A stretch of DNA of 64,000 nucleotides from Ananas comosus (GCF_001540865.1 NC_033623.1:13886116-13950115), one strand, 5' to 3'; shown: positions 47,375 through 60,560, numbered from the stretch's first letter. Made by a program: numbers and translations. Notes: generated from the sequence alone by a model not told the origin.

Positions 47375-50300
47375 GAGCTGGAGAGAATAAAAGTAAAACA
47401 AAGAATGATCATCCTGCAGCAGTGGTGAAAGCCCCACAAATCAAAGGAGTTAGGGTTCACCAGGATCTGTCCCTTTTATATTTACAACCCAAGGACCTTT
47501 AGTTCATGCTTACAGCAGGACCATCCATATCTCTACAGCTTGAGTTGTTGGATTTTGATAATTTCAAATTCATTACAAATAAGCAGCAGAATCGTTCAAT
47601 TAATACACATAATTATTTAGCGTACGTGTGGGAATTGCATCTAATATATACGTACCCCCATATTTTCATAGTACGAAAAGAGTCGCACCTAATTAACGGA
47701 CTCATAATGATGTATGCAAAAAAAAAGAGAATACAAAAGAAATTTATGCATCACGCAGAGACAAAAATAACAGCATAGATTTGTAAACTAATCTCTGTGT
47801 GCTTGTAATTTTGGGCCACTCTATTGAAAGGTGTATTTATTTATTCTTGGGCGCACTAGTCCTTCGCTGAGACTCCATTATAGCTACTACTCTATGGCTT
47901 TACTTGTTTAACTGTGTTGGCTACACTATAATTACTGTAATCATCAAGAGAGAGTGATCTCTGTGTACAATATCTTTTACTATCACTTTAAGGTTACATA
48001 TCGTACTAAAATTTCATCAAACATGCCAATATTATTTAAAATTTGTCTACCCGGTTTTTGAACATTACTCTATGTTTGATAATTAGTAGAAGTGGAGATG
48101 GATACTACCATCAGGAAGAAAGAAAAGGAAAAACCAAAAGTTTCTTGAATCCCCAAAAAGCGAATCTAATATGAATTACTTGTTTTTACATAGATGTAGA
48201 AAATTATTAAGAAAAACATTAATGAAAAAGTTCTTAGTCCTTTTAATTTTCTTTCAGTAATCAAGCTCACGCTTGAGGCTGCAAGTAAAAAGCTTTTTAT
48301 TTAGAAATAAAGAAGAGTGTTGAGTCTGTAGCAATTTCAACAGCCGATAAATATTTTAACAGTAGATAAGCAATCGATTCCTCCATTAGCATAATCTACG
48401 GGAGAGCTATGTTTCTAATACTATACATTCAACAATATTAATATTTGAGCTGGTCATATTAACATGGTTCCCACTGTAGAGTGGAGCTCAACATGGACAT
48501 GAGGGGGAGGAAAAGGAGATCGCACTTCTCATTGTCGACCCTCGGAGCTGTACATGTATATATAGAGGTGTTGTGAACGTGACTCCACATGCACACGCAC
48601 GAGCGAAGTATCAAATGATCGATATTCCATGCATGGGCCATGCATTAAATGGATTCCCCCCATACTTCTCTGTAAAAAGCTTAATTTCACGTGCGTGACA
48701 AAAAGAGGTCACATTTGTATCCTTTACTTGCAACGCAGTGGCTATAACAGATACATATATACATAGCCAATTTGCGGAGGCCAATTAATATACATAATCT
48801 GAACAGTGAATCTCACATTTTCATTCTCAAATTATTTTTGTAACTGGTCTAAATTTAAGATTTGAGTTAATCCCGGATTTAACCCGAGGAGAAATACATG
48901 AATAACTAATTAGGTGAAGCTTTTATTATATATGTAATATATCTATTTTGCTACTGGTTTGATTCCTTTTTTTTGGGGAGAATATATAGTTTTGCAAACA
49001 GCTGTTTTTCTATATGCAAAGATAATGACACTGTGTTCTTCCACTTAATTAAAAATTAAAACCCATCTACTAAATTTGAAAAACATAATAATCAAATGCA
49101 CACTCATTGTGAGAAAAAGGCTACTCACAGTGGTTCCTTTTTTTTCTTTTTCTGTGCGCGCGCTTTTCTTAGACTCCATACTCCAGTGGGGGCAATCTTT
49201 TCTTTTCTTTTCTTTTCTTTTTCTTTTTCTTTTTCTTTTGTGGTTCTCATTAATACCGTTTAAGAGAAACCATTAATTAATCTTTTGTGGTCCTCACTTG
49301 ACTAAGTTTAAATTTGGGGAACATAAGTTATAAGATCGATCAGATCAAAACCCAATATATCTTCTGCATTCGAAGCTTCAGAAACATTTGTTTATACAAG
49401 AGATCGATTTAATATTATTTAGGGTGCCCTTGTATATATATAGCCACTCTCCATTTAATGCTCTATTAATTTATTTTACATTCATAGTTTCCCTCTTTGA
49501 AAAATTAAAAAGAAAAAGGAAACCAAAAATTAATTAATGTTTGTGAATTTTGGTCACATGACATGAAGGGCGCATAGAAACTTCCTGCAATTAATCTATG
49601 GTTTCCATATAAATATGATGCACATTGACTTAGAAAATACATATATAAGGCTCTTAGATATTCAAAATTATATAAGACATTAATTAAGTTGATCGTGCGT
49701 GACAATTGATAACTGATTTAAATGTTTTTTTAATAAGCAGGAAGATCCAACTATTTAATTGTGTTGACAGACCCGAACAACACAACAATCCAATTCCATC
49801 CAATTGATTAAAAATGCAGTTTAATTATCTAGTCAAAACACGACCTTAATTGATATATATAATTAAATAGATTCAAATTCAAATAGTAGTATCTTGTTGT
49901 TTAATTGGAATTCATATCCAGTATACACGGACCGAATCTTAAGTAATAGAAAACATTTTGGTGTCGTAGCTAGGTAGCTATCTAGCTTATGATCGATATG
50001 AGGATTAATTAGGCTCGTCAAGTGTAACAAAAACTGTCACGTTCACGCACGCAAAGCAAAAGTAAATATATGTATACATTACATGCATTTAATTAGCACG
50101 CATATCGATGCATTTAGTCACTGGTTGCTGAGCATTTAACAAACTTATTACGGAAGGATGTGCCTGAAAATGGATTTTTACAGCAATGTAATACATATTG
50201 TAATTACCCAGCTTAAGTACTTATCACCATATTTAGGAGAATATGGTATTAAAATCATAAGCAGCCTTTTTTGTTTTATTTATGAGAAAAATTACATGTT

Positions 50301-50427
50301 AGTTTCATATTAGTGCATGGTTATGCTACACTGTATTATATATGAATAAGATATCTACATGAGAAAATAAATTATAAATATGAACATGATTTCTATTAAA
50401 GAGAAATTTAAGACGTATGGGACAGTA
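47191..50427. other. Intergenic, nothing recognised
   Basis: Contains a CT run (47202-47221), a GA run (47345-47371) and a TTTTC-type run (49199-49238). Two CATGCAT (RY-type) motifs lie at about 48627-48645. Short frames have no known domain. Confidence 0.5.
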
Positions 50428-50432
50428 ATGAC

Positions 50433-50673
50433 TGTGAAACAACCGTTGTACTTTAAAAACTTAAGCTGTTAGAGAACAGTATTTTAAGCATTTTTATATT
50501 TAACACTCTCCCCATAACGTGGGCTTGAATTAAATGGGAGAAAATTAATATGCTAGAAGCCTGGCGTGACTCGAACTTAGGATCTCCTGCTCTGATATCA
50601 TGTGAAACAACCGTTGTACTCTAAAAGCTTAAGCTGTTAGAGAATAGTATTTTAAATATTTTTATATTTAACA
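50433..50673 (-). mobile_element. SMART/TRIM-type miniature LTR retrotransposon, complete
   Basis: Read on the minus strand: two 73-bp direct LTRs (50601-50673 and 50433-50505), each TG...CA (start TGTTAAATATAAAAAT, end GTTGTTTCACA). Directly inside the first LTR is TGATATCAGAGC (50589-50600), a near-perfect primer-binding site for initiator tRNA-Met (TGGTATCAGAGC). Just before the second LTR is a purine-rich GGGGAGAG (polypurine tract). The element is flanked by a perfect 5-bp TSD ATGAC (50428-50432 and 50674-50678). The whole is 241 bp with no coding capacity. All diagnostic marks of an LTR element are present at extreme small size. Confidence 0.92.
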
Positions 50674-51202
50674 ATGACCATACGCAAAATGTATCGTATC
50701 TCCTTAATGATAGTATTTAAAGCACCTCTTTTTCAGAAGTTAGATCAGCTATTTACATACGTACCTGGGGGAAAAAATAATAATCGTCATAAAAAAATGA
50801 AGTGTTCAGTGTGTTTTAATTGTTGCTAAAAGGACCATGTAAATCGTACGCTTCGACACGATGCACCCAACTAATGTATATATATGCGTTGTGACTCGTG
50901 AATACAAAATCACATTTGTCGATAGTGCAATTGGAATTTCTTTTCTTTAAGCCACCTTAAGTTTATTTTTTTAAAAACGATAAAAAGGGGATTAAATATC
51001 CAACACATGTAAAATATGTTATCTTTGTTGAGTATAAAAATTATAATTACCGTTCTTTTATAGTTGAAATTTTTAGAAATAAAAGAGGTCATGAATTTGA
51101 GCCCCTTTTACATAATTTTCGTGATGAAAACTGATCTTTCCTAGTATTTAATTTACCTGTGTAGTTCCTATTTCAAATCAACACTTCTATTATTTTGGAC
51201 TT

Positions 51203-51316
51203 TTTTTTTTCTTCGTTTATTACATTTAAAAATAAATTTAGCTGAAAATATGAATCAACTAGGATTCGAACTTGGGACTTCGGATACCAACCGTCACTTG
51301 CTCTAGGGACGGTCAG
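51203..51316 (-). mobile_element. tRNA-derived SINE, short copy with perfect TSD
   Basis: Same family as 7691-7846, including the B-box GTTCGAATCC (complement near 51262-51272) and AAATAAATTTAGCTG. Flanked by a perfect 15-bp duplication TATTATTTTGGACTT (51188-51202 and 51317-51331). About 114 bp, so shorter than the first copy. Confidence 0.85.
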
Positions 51317-51331
51317 TATTATTTTGGACTT

Positions 51332-53627
51332 ATTATCTCGGATTGTTGGCATTAACTATTAATTTCAAAAGCTCGAGTTATTAGAAATATATGATCAACT
51401 TACTTAAAGCGTACAGATACAACATCCACGGGTCTCGATTATAATTTGGTTCAACCAGCCTCATGCCAATTCGAACATGACCTGGCTCAATCTAATATCA
51501 TGCCATTTCGAACATGACTCGGCTAAATCTTACTTCCCGCCACAAGGTAGGACAGTGGCCTATTTAAGTTAATATTTTGAGATGAAAAATGATTACTTTT
51601 GTAGTCCTTAACCTAACATGTGAAATCCCTATTTCAAATCAACCCTTCCATTATTTTGGACTCTCTTTTTTTTTCCCCCTTCAAGCAAACATAGCACATG
51701 ACACCTACTAACAAGTGTGTCCTTAATCTTAGCAACCACGTGGCTGTTGATCATTTTGTGTGGCTCCCTTTTGATCGAATCTCCATCAAAAGGCTCGTCG
51801 AGCCAGTCAAAAAAAGACCAAGATCCTTTCCACTTTTATCGTGCTCGATCGATTTGTTGCTCTAAGTTCTAATCTAGTAACTACACAAGGCGTGCATTGA
51901 GTAGATCACCTTTTCTTCTTTATTTCTCTACTTTATGCTTAATTGCAAAGTTCAATTGAGATTGCTGAACGATGATCTATCAACTTTCTCGCCAAAAAAA
52001 AAAAAAAACAAAACAAAATTTTCATTTTTTGTAAGGATGGTCACACGTCGTTAACTTTGTTATTTTGTAATTTTATGTTAAATTAAATGTTGTCAACAAA
52101 CACATGCTTTTTTACATATTGTAAATTATCTATGTTTTAAAGTTAGGACAATAAACTATATATAACTCGAATAACACTCACATAATCTGAAAATATTATC
52201 AAAAAATAAAAATGTAGTGGAAAATCAACAGAAAATTTCTAAGTTATTGTGCTTTAGAGTTAACGCTATTAAATTCGAGTAGCAATGAGTTGAATACGAG
52301 CAATGGCACAGGAACGTACATGCCCCTTTTTAATTAAATTGATTTTAAGGGTGAGGCAAACTTTTAATCGACTTTGATGTGATTGTACGTCGTTTTAGTT
52401 AATGCAAAATAGCGTGCACGTGAAAGCAAATATTTAATCAACTTTAACTGCTGTTGAAAATCAAGAGTTTTCACCAATCATTTTCCTCCCATTTAATGTA
52501 ATGTTTTAAGGTAAAAAAGGTACATAATTTATTTTAACTTTGGACCATTTTAAGTTGTCTATCAAATTTTCAAAATTTTTTATTTTGCTATCCAATCTTT
52601 TAATTTGTTTGATTTAAATTAGTTAATAGTATTATAATTTTAAAATTAATTAATTACTTATTTTAATAAATTTATAGTTACGAGAATTGCATAACGTATA
52701 TTACTAAACATGTCAATACAACAAAAACGATATATAGCGACACTTTTAAATGTCGGTGCACATAAAAAAAAATGCTGCTGGAAAAATTACCGATACTTTT
52801 TAAAAGTATTGCTATATGTGGGGTCACTATAGGTAGGACCGCCTTAATATTTGGCATCCACTCCTCCAGCGACCTGTGGCGAGGGATATGTGGTGATTGT
52901 AACCCTCTACGGTCCCTATGAGATCATCACGACCAAACTCTAGCCATCGGAACCCTACCTCGTCGACTGCGGCGGCGGAGGAAGAGAAGAGGAGATGGTG
53001 ATCAATTTTTCTTTTTTTTCCTTCCTTTTTATTTATAATCGGGCCGAGTGGACTGAATGCGGTTGGTTGAGTAGAAAAATATTTTATTTTTAATAGAATT
53101 GAGCTTTATATTTAGGCCTTAATAAATTTTTTAAAAAATTTTTGGCATAAATGGGACACTAGCTTATATAAAAATATTCCAAGAATGTGTCTCTATAATC
53201 TAATTCTATTGTTGTGTGTTAAGATAAACGATGTGTTCAAATTTTGAAGTCCAAGTACCATTGACTGATTGCAATTAAATGAAGTTAAAAGGTTGAATAG
53301 TAAAAATAAAATTTTGCAAAATTGAATAGCTAACTCAGAATGATCTATAAGACCATTATCAGTGAATTTTATAAATTTCTTTGTAATATAATTTTTATGA
53401 TCAAAATTTTATTCACATTTATTTAAAGATAGGGCATAGCATCAAGCACGTACGAGGAAATTGAATAGATTGCTACCGCCCAAAGCTCTGGAATAGGGAC
53501 TTTCTGAAAAGCCGATCCAAAGGCGCGCATAAAGTTGTTAGAAGCAAAAAATTTTGAAAAAAAATAATAATAATAGTTAGAAGCAGCATGAAAAGAAGCA
53601 GAAAACAGGATATGCTTATAGCAATAC
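51332..53627. other. Intergenic, nothing firmly recognised
   Basis: AT-rich DNA. A GC-richer patch at 52820-53000 (with GCGGCGGCGGAGGAAG) looks like a gene or transposon fragment but encodes nothing I recognise. Confidence 0.45.
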
Positions 53628-53630
53628 TTA

Positions 53631-54480
53631 GGGGCTGTTTGGTTGGATGTAGTTGCAGAAACAGTGTAGTTGGAAATACATGCAATTGCAAATGCTGCAG
53701 TTGTAACTACACCTAGTCTATTTGGTTTTACGCAGTTGCAACTGCTGCAGTTACATTTCTTCTGTTTGGTAATATGAAGCTGATAGTTGTATTTGTGAAT
53801 TTTGTCACCTTTTCAGATAGAGTGGTGAGATTACCTTCACTAAACATAAAATAATTGTATAAGTTTATTAATCATTTAAATTTACTATTTATAAATAAAT
53901 AAGTAGATATATATATAATATTCTTCAACTTATTAATCGACACATTTAAAATTTTTAATTTATTTAATTTTAATAGGTAAATCAAACTTTAAAATTTAAA
54001 CGATTCTCTCATTTTTTTTATCAAATTTAATAATTATAATTAATTAAAACTTATTAAATTAACATACACGATCACATTCTATAAAAATTTTTTAAAAAAA
54101 CTATATTTATATTTTAAATAAAATAAATTTAAAAAATTTAATTTTTTGCACAAAGCTTGTATTGTCTAAAAAATTTTATTAGTATGAGTTTATTTACAAG
54201 TATTTTTATTTACCTATATACATATATTATTTATTTATTTAGCTATTTATTTATTTATTTATTTATCATTGTTAATTTGTGGGTGATCCTATCCCTCACC
54301 AACTGCTGGAGTTGGAACTACGGCCAATTTGGATGTAGTTTCAACTGCAGCATTTGGACCTTCTTATGTAGTTGGAACTGCAGCAGTTGAACTCAACTAC
54401 ACTAAACCAAACAAAGGAATTGAGGCTGCACGCATTTGCAACTGCACTGCAGTTGCAAATGCATGCAACCAAACAGCCCC
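53631..54480. mobile_element. PIF/Harbinger-like element
   Basis: Inverted ends GGGGCTGTTTGGTTGGATG and (reversed) GGGGCTGTTTGGTTGCATG, flanked by the 3-bp duplication TTA (53628-53630, 54481-54483), the classic signature of PIF/Harbinger. Subterminal zones carry repeated GTTGCAACTGCAG and CTGCAGTTG motifs in both orientations. 850 bp, no transposase frame. Confidence 0.85.
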
Positions 54481-54578
54481 TTAATGAAAACCTCCAACAC
54501 ACCACCAAGTTCAAATTCAAAACTAAAGTATAATCTGACGCCACAAAAAAGCACAAAAGTAGAAAGTTATGTTTTTAT

Positions 54579-54725
54579 CGACTGTCCATAGTGTGAGTGA
54601 CAAAGAGTTTGATATCTAAGATTTTAAGTTCGAAACCTAATTATTTCACATTTTCAGTTAAATTTATTTTTTTAGAAAAATTAAGGAAGCGGATAATATA
54701 CTACATTTTCTCTCAAAAAAAAAAA
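54579..54725 (+). mobile_element. tRNA-derived SINE, diverged copy
   Basis: Plus-oriented copy starting CGACTGTCCATAGTGTGAG, with AAGTTCGAAACC at the B-box position, CATTTTCAGTTAAATTTATT in the body and a poly-A tail ending near 54725. No clear target-site duplication, so probably old. Confidence 0.7.
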
Positions 54726-57447
54726 TTACACACTGAAATATTTAAAAGCGCTTCCAATTGCTCTTCATCTAATGCTATAAAATTATTGTGTGAACTAGGT
54801 CTGGATAAGCATTGGGTCTAAATTTGGCCTTAATGTTGATGATCTAAATGAATATAAAATTGAGAGTTTGGATCATATGCAAAAGTATGAGGGGGATATT
54901 CTTATTGGCCTTGTTAGATCCATAACTAAATGGCTCTAATAATGACATGTATGGCCAAACTCAATCTTTATTAGACACCCCAACAACCCTAGGCTAAACA
55001 AGGACATACACCCATGCTTTCATCTTATCCTTTTGTGGTGTGTTTTGCTGGCTTAAGTACTTTAGAAGATTCCTCAAGCCACTGTAAAAGAACAACAAGG
55101 CACAAAAGTTGATTCAGCTTTGAACAACACAAGTAGGAGTTCCTGTAGCTCTTTTCAGTAAGTTCTTTGCAAGTCTATTTAAGTTTAGTTTGATATTGAG
55201 ATCTTTCTAACGCTATTAGATAAAACGGAGTTGCGGAAAAAGTATATAGGGATATGTTTCTGCGTTCTTCGGTGGAACCGCAAAAAATATATTGTAACCG
55301 ACTCATCGCGATATGCGGAACGGAATATTACGTACGGAAACAAATATAGCATTTTTCCAACGTACTTTTTCACTGCACGTAATGTAATCTCCCCGCAATA
55401 CCAAACGAAGCCTTAATTTTTTGTGAAGTAGTACTCTGTGTGGGAGGTTGGTTTCAACCAAATGTAGGTGAACAATAAAGCTAACCAACTACACAACATT
55501 CATTATACTAAAGCTAACCATATGTACAGACGAGAAGATCATGGGTTCGAAGCACATCAGATGTTTTATTTTATTAAATAAAATATAAAAATACTGTACT
55601 CTAATAATTTAAGTTTTTTCAAAAAAAAAAATTAGTTTCACAACATTGGTAGTTCCTAAAGCACCGGAAAGATAATTTAGATTTGAAAGACAACCCAAAT
55701 CAAAGCTGTTAAAGTCTCACTGTTGTATATATTTTCCTGGTTCTTATTCATTTTATAAGGTTTTTTTTTTAAAAAAAAATAACTATTGTAATCTCTAATA
55801 TTCTTTCCCGTCTCTTTCCGTTGAATGCAAATATTAAAAGCATCATTTTTTGCCAACTTAAGCTTTTGGTGATAACATGGTTGTTTCATATTATTTCACA
55901 TAATATTAGAGCTGTTTTAGATAAGAACGATTGATTCAAATTATTTCACATTTTGATATTTAGGTTTGTGATATGAACCGAAAAAAGCAACTTGGGCCAG
56001 ATGTCTTAGCCCGGTCTAAAACAAACAATTTGGGCCCTAATTGAGACACTTTAGAAGGCTTCGAGTAACTTGGGCCCAGGCTGAACCCGGCCCAACAACT
56101 GAGTTTCGTATTTAATATACCAGCAAAAGTGGGCCCAATTAGGCCCATGAAAAATTAAATGATTGTTGTTTGGGGTTCGGGCCTGGAATGGCCCAGCCCA
56201 AACCAGACCCAGTTCCTGAAGCAATTCTTCGCTGCACCGGGTGTATAAGTACGTCTCGTACGCCAACGCCTCTTATACAAAGCATTAGTTTTAACTTTTA
56301 ATCAATAACCATATAATTAAACCTAGTAACGACCGCCACTAAGTAAGCTCATCCTCAGTAGCCTTACGAGAAGATCTTGAAAAAAAAAGAAAGAAAGAAA
56401 GAAAGAAGAGTTTGCCTAATGATGACACATATACAGGACTACGTTGTGTTATGTGATCTGTCCTATAATTATTATTTACAATATAGATGCGTAAGTACGA
56501 TAATGGTACAAGCTCAATGTAAACAAGTTCGCAGCTCAAATTTTATAGTTAAATAACGGTTGAAACTTGTACTGATGACGTGATTAGATATTTTCATTAA
56601 TTTACCCGTCACGTTTTACTTGGAGCAGGTCCATACGCAGCCGCCCCTTCCAAGGCAAACCAATCTATTTTTTTAGTTTTTTTAGTTAGATTTGATTTGT
56701 CAAGAAAATTGGTAGGATTTGTATAATATTATTTTTTACTCTGGGACGGAGTTGAGTTGGAGCTGACCAAGGGAAAGCGAACTTGGCGAGCGCGACGAAG
56801 TTTGCTGTCTTTCGAGATCAGATGTTTTCCGACACTTCAGAATTGCGCTTCTCTGACTGAAGCCTGCAGGCATAGATGTGCTCCGAACAAAATGTAAGAG
56901 AAGGCGTCGAAATCTGATGCAGTTGAAGCCTGGGGCTTCGTTTTTCGCCCATCTAATATCGAAATCTACGTATAGCCGGAGCTTGTCAGTTTCACACTCT
57001 TTAGGAGTTCCGTGAAATAAACGGATCCTTCAGCTTAAGTTCCAAAGCCATAATTATTGTAAATGAAGATTCGTAATGTTTGAAAAATAATAGTTCTCTA
57101 TGATTGAATCGATGGTTCGTAGAATAGTATAATTTAGATAATAAAATTGATAAAAAAGAATAAATTTAATAATAAAAAAATTATAAATATGAAGTACATG
57201 ATATTTGTGAGAGCATCAGAATCAAACTCATTATTGTATTGCCAAATCTACACGGACGGATCAGTCGGAGTTATTGTAAGGATCTAGGGCATCTTTCAAA
57301 TGGTTATCAAATAAATGGTTATGGCTTCGTAGGACATTTAGTTCGTGTCGCTGTTTCTGGAATCAGTCATTTTGTAAGGATCTAAGGCATCAGTCGAATC
57401 TCTGTCCTGTCTTCTTCTACACTGCAGATTTGTAACATATTGTTAGG

Positions 57448-57478
<31 letters not shown>

Positions 57479-57900
57479 GAACGGGGACCTGCTCAATAAA
57501 AATGCGTGGGCCAGGTTGTTGCTGATTCTGGTAAATTATAATTGAATTAAATCCTCCTAATTTTGAGGCATTATAAATCTTTTCAACAACTTTCACGCCT
57601 CTCCTTTGGATCCTTCAGCGACACGGATTTCTCACCTCGAAACTGTACGCACGCTACAACTTTGGAAAGCAGAAGATCCATTCTTCAGTCTACAGACATC
57701 TTGAATTATTATTGATCCATCCTAACAAACGAAGAGAGCGGCGTGTTTGTTGTTTCGGCCGAATTTTAAAATTTATGTATACGTCTCATCAAAACATATA
57801 TGATACATGTACGTACAAAAAGTTTGACATAGGAAACCGTAAGTAGTAAATATATATATATATATAAAAAGAAGTCAAAAATTAAAACTTAATAATTCTC
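54726..57900. other. Intergenic, nothing firmly recognised
   Basis: Contains a repeat segment at 55180-55412 similar to 32260-32510, a GGGCCC-rich patch at 55990-56200, a GC-richer patch at 56740-56960 and a TA run at 57450-57474. None shows a known coding domain. Confidence 0.45.
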
Positions 57901-57907
57901 TCTCTCT

Positions 57908-57941
<34 letters not shown>

Positions 57942-58090
57942 TAACAAACCCAAATTCACCTTCCTTTCTCGCATCAAACACCGACCTCTGCGCTATACAA
58001 TTAAATTACTAGCTGTAATCCTTCTTTTTTCTTTTTTCTTTTTTTCCTTCCGTTTTCTCGTCTTTATTTACCAACAATCAACGGAAAACT

Positions 58091-58883
58091 CTAGAAGCTT
58101 GGAGTTAAGATGTTGAGGAGGAAGACTCTGGCGTTGACCAGCGAGCGAAACACCTTCTCGGTGCTCGTCTCCGCCGCGTTAATGCACTCCTCCAGCTCCT
58201 CCAGCCTCTGCAACGCCGCTTTTCGCTCCTTCTCCTCCTCATCCTCCTCCACTTGCTCCTCCTCCTCCTCCTCCTCCTTGCTCTCTGCTTTCTCGTGCTT
58301 CTTCTGCGCCCATCTCTTTTTGGCCCTCTGCCTCCACCGCAGCAGAGCGCGGCCACGCCGGAGAAGACGGCGGCGGAGGCGGAGGCGGCGGCGGCGGCGG
58401 CGTCCCAGAGGGCGGCGGCGAGCGCGGCCTCGGCGGGGTCGGCGGCGAGGAGGAGGGCGGGGGGCGCGCGGGCGCGGGCGAGGGCGCGCGGGGCGGAGGC
58501 GAGGCGGGCGAGGGCGCGGTCGGCGCGGCGCTGGGCGCGGAGGGCGGAGGCGAGGCGCGCGGGGTCGCGGCGGCGGCTGCGGAGGGCGGCGCGGGTGTCG
58601 GAGCGGAGGTGGTTGAGGGAGAGGAGGGCGGCGCGGAAGGAGGCGTGGGCGTCGGCGAGGCGGAGCAGGGCGTCGAGCAGCGGGTCGGCCCAGGAGGGGC
58701 GGGAATGGCGGAGGAGGGGGTCGCGGGCGTGGGGGTGGCGGAGGAGGTCGGAGACGGAGGAGAGGAGGAGGGGCAGCTGGGCCAGGCCCTGGGAGAGCCA
58801 CGCGGCGGAAGGCGAAGGCGAAGGCGAAGGCGAGGCGGGGGACGAGGACAGCGCCCAGGAGCGGAGGGAGGCGACGTCGTCCT
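58091..58883 (-). CDS. DUF241-family gene, frame disrupted and N-terminus missing
   Basis: On the minus strand, from the N at 58884, one frame reads DDVASLRSWALSSSPASPS, then LSQGLAQLPLLLSSVSDLLR and PLLDALLRLADAHASFRAAL, matching the central part of the plant DUF241 family. The family's C-terminus (EELEECINAAETSTEKVFRS, then LVNARVFLLNIL) continues to a stop at 58091 but in another frame. The switch lies near 58335-58345, in a GC-rich stretch around AVFSGVAAL / LLRWRQRAKK. The expected N-terminus (a short HxRSxSLP-type lead) is not found beyond the N. Either a pseudogene or a sequencing indel plus a collapsed gap. The family's molecular role is little known. Confidence 0.6.
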
Positions 58884-58884
58884 N

Positions 58885-59560
58885 GAGAAAAAAAAAAAAA
58901 AGGGGAGAAAGAGAAAAACAACACAAGCTGACGTTGACGCTGTCGCTTGTACCACCACCCCAAGGCCGCGTGCCACAGCAAGGGCCGCGGCTCCTCGTGG
59001 GGGGAGGTGGCCGGGCCGAGGCGGCGGCGTCGTTTCCGTTTCCGGTTCCGGTTCCGGCTCCGGGTCCGCAGCATGGCGCGCGCGAGGCGCTCGGACGGCA
59101 GCGCCAAGGTGGGCGACGACCAGGTGGACCTCCTGCTGCAGCGGAGGGAGGCGAGGACCCGCGACAGGAGCAGGGGGCGGAGCGGAAGCGGAAGCGGAAG
59201 GCGGCGCACCGAGAGGGTCCCGGACCGGGTCGACGGGGAGGAGGAGAGGAGGCAGAGAAAAAAAAAGAGAAAGGGAGAAAAAGAGAACGGAGAAGGAGCA
59301 GCAGCGGCTTAAATTAAAAATAATAATGATAATGATAGTGATAATAATATAATTAAGTTTGGGGGTTTGTATAACGTAGAGGGTGGGAGGGAGGAATATA
59401 TAGACCCGGGGGGTGGGATGGGTTTGAGAGTACGGGCGCACGTGCGAAACGCGAGAAAGGACGAACGAGAAGGTGATGCGGATTCGGGGTCTATGACTCT
59501 ATCGCTATCTCTCTCCCCACCCCTTAAATAATAATAATAATAAAAGAACAAATAAAATTC
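58885..59560. other. GC-rich stretch beyond the DUF241 gene
   Basis: A poly-A/T run at 58891-58903, then GC-rich sequence with long frames on several strands, as expected of high-GC DNA without stops. No frame shows a recognisable domain or joins convincingly to the DUF241 frame. It could hold the leader or promoter of that gene. Confidence 0.35.
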
Positions 59561-60300
59561 TTAATAATAGGGGGAGGAGGGATCGAGAGAGTGGAGGGGA
59601 GTGGAATTGGGAGACACGCACACACGGAGCAAGTGAGCGACACGTGGGGCCAACGCCACCGCCACCGCCTTCCTCGAATAAGGACCGATCAGAACAATAC
59701 CATTTTCAAAAGCTTGGGGAGCAAGGAGTCTGTGCTCCATTCTCAAAGCACGCACCTGTCTCACTGCCATGCTATTTTCCCATGCCTAATAAAATAATAA
59801 TATATATATAAGATCTCAAATCTTATATCTTTTTATTCGCGTATTTAACTTTTTTTTTTAAAAAAAATATTGTATGCTGATAATAAACGGTTTTTTTTTT
59901 ATAATATTTCAGCTTCATTTTCACTTCTAGACTTTGATTTTAGTATTTATGCATTCAACATTTTCACTATAGGATAAAGAAAAATGTAAAATAATTATTT
60001 ACCTTTAAAACCTTAGATATGACTCATGAGAGAATATTGCCTTTTTTTTTCTAAAATATATATAATGTGTACATATTCCACAAGCTAGTGTAACTAGCAT
60101 ATGATATGTATTGTTAGGGGGGGGGAATATTCGATCTTTTACTTGAAAATTCGAAAATCTTGTGAACATGTTAGGATCGTAGCGTTGGCCGAGTCGTGTA
60201 GAATGAGTCAAGCTTCAATTTTCAAGAGAGGGGAATGCGGAGATTTTTTTATAAAATATAATTTTTTTTAATTTTATATTTTTTAAAATGATGCTGTCAA
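59561..60300. other. Intergenic, nothing recognised
   Basis: Short GC-richer start with a GACACGTGGGG motif near 59640, then AT-rich DNA. No gene seen. Confidence 0.45.
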
Positions 60301-60304
60301 ATTT

Positions 60305-60560
60305 ATTTATTTTTTTAGAATTATATGAATAGATTAGTATGATTTTCAAGCGGTTAAGATTCTATAAAATTACATCGATAGATTTTTAGGATTTTTAGAT
60401 TGTTAAGATTATATGAAATTATATGGATAGATTATTAGAATTTTTAGATTGTTAAGATTATATGAAATTGTACGGATAGACAATTAGGATTTTCAGACTG
60501 TTAAGATTATATAAAATTATATAGATAAATTTTCAGTTTGTTAAGATTATATGTAACTTG
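60305..60560. repeat. 49-bp tandem repeat, about five units
   Basis: The phrase GTTAAGATTATATGAAATT recurs (with variants) at 60353, 60402, 60451 and 60500, an exact 49-bp period, then at 60540 after a 40-bp step. Each unit also has GGATAGATTATTAG-like sequence. AT-rich and non-coding. Confidence 0.85.

Noticed and set aside
58253..59441. Several long frames on both strands in the GC-rich block
   Set aside because: High GC removes stops in all frames, the products are Arg/Pro/Gly-rich, and some read through the N. Only the DUF241 segments resemble a family.
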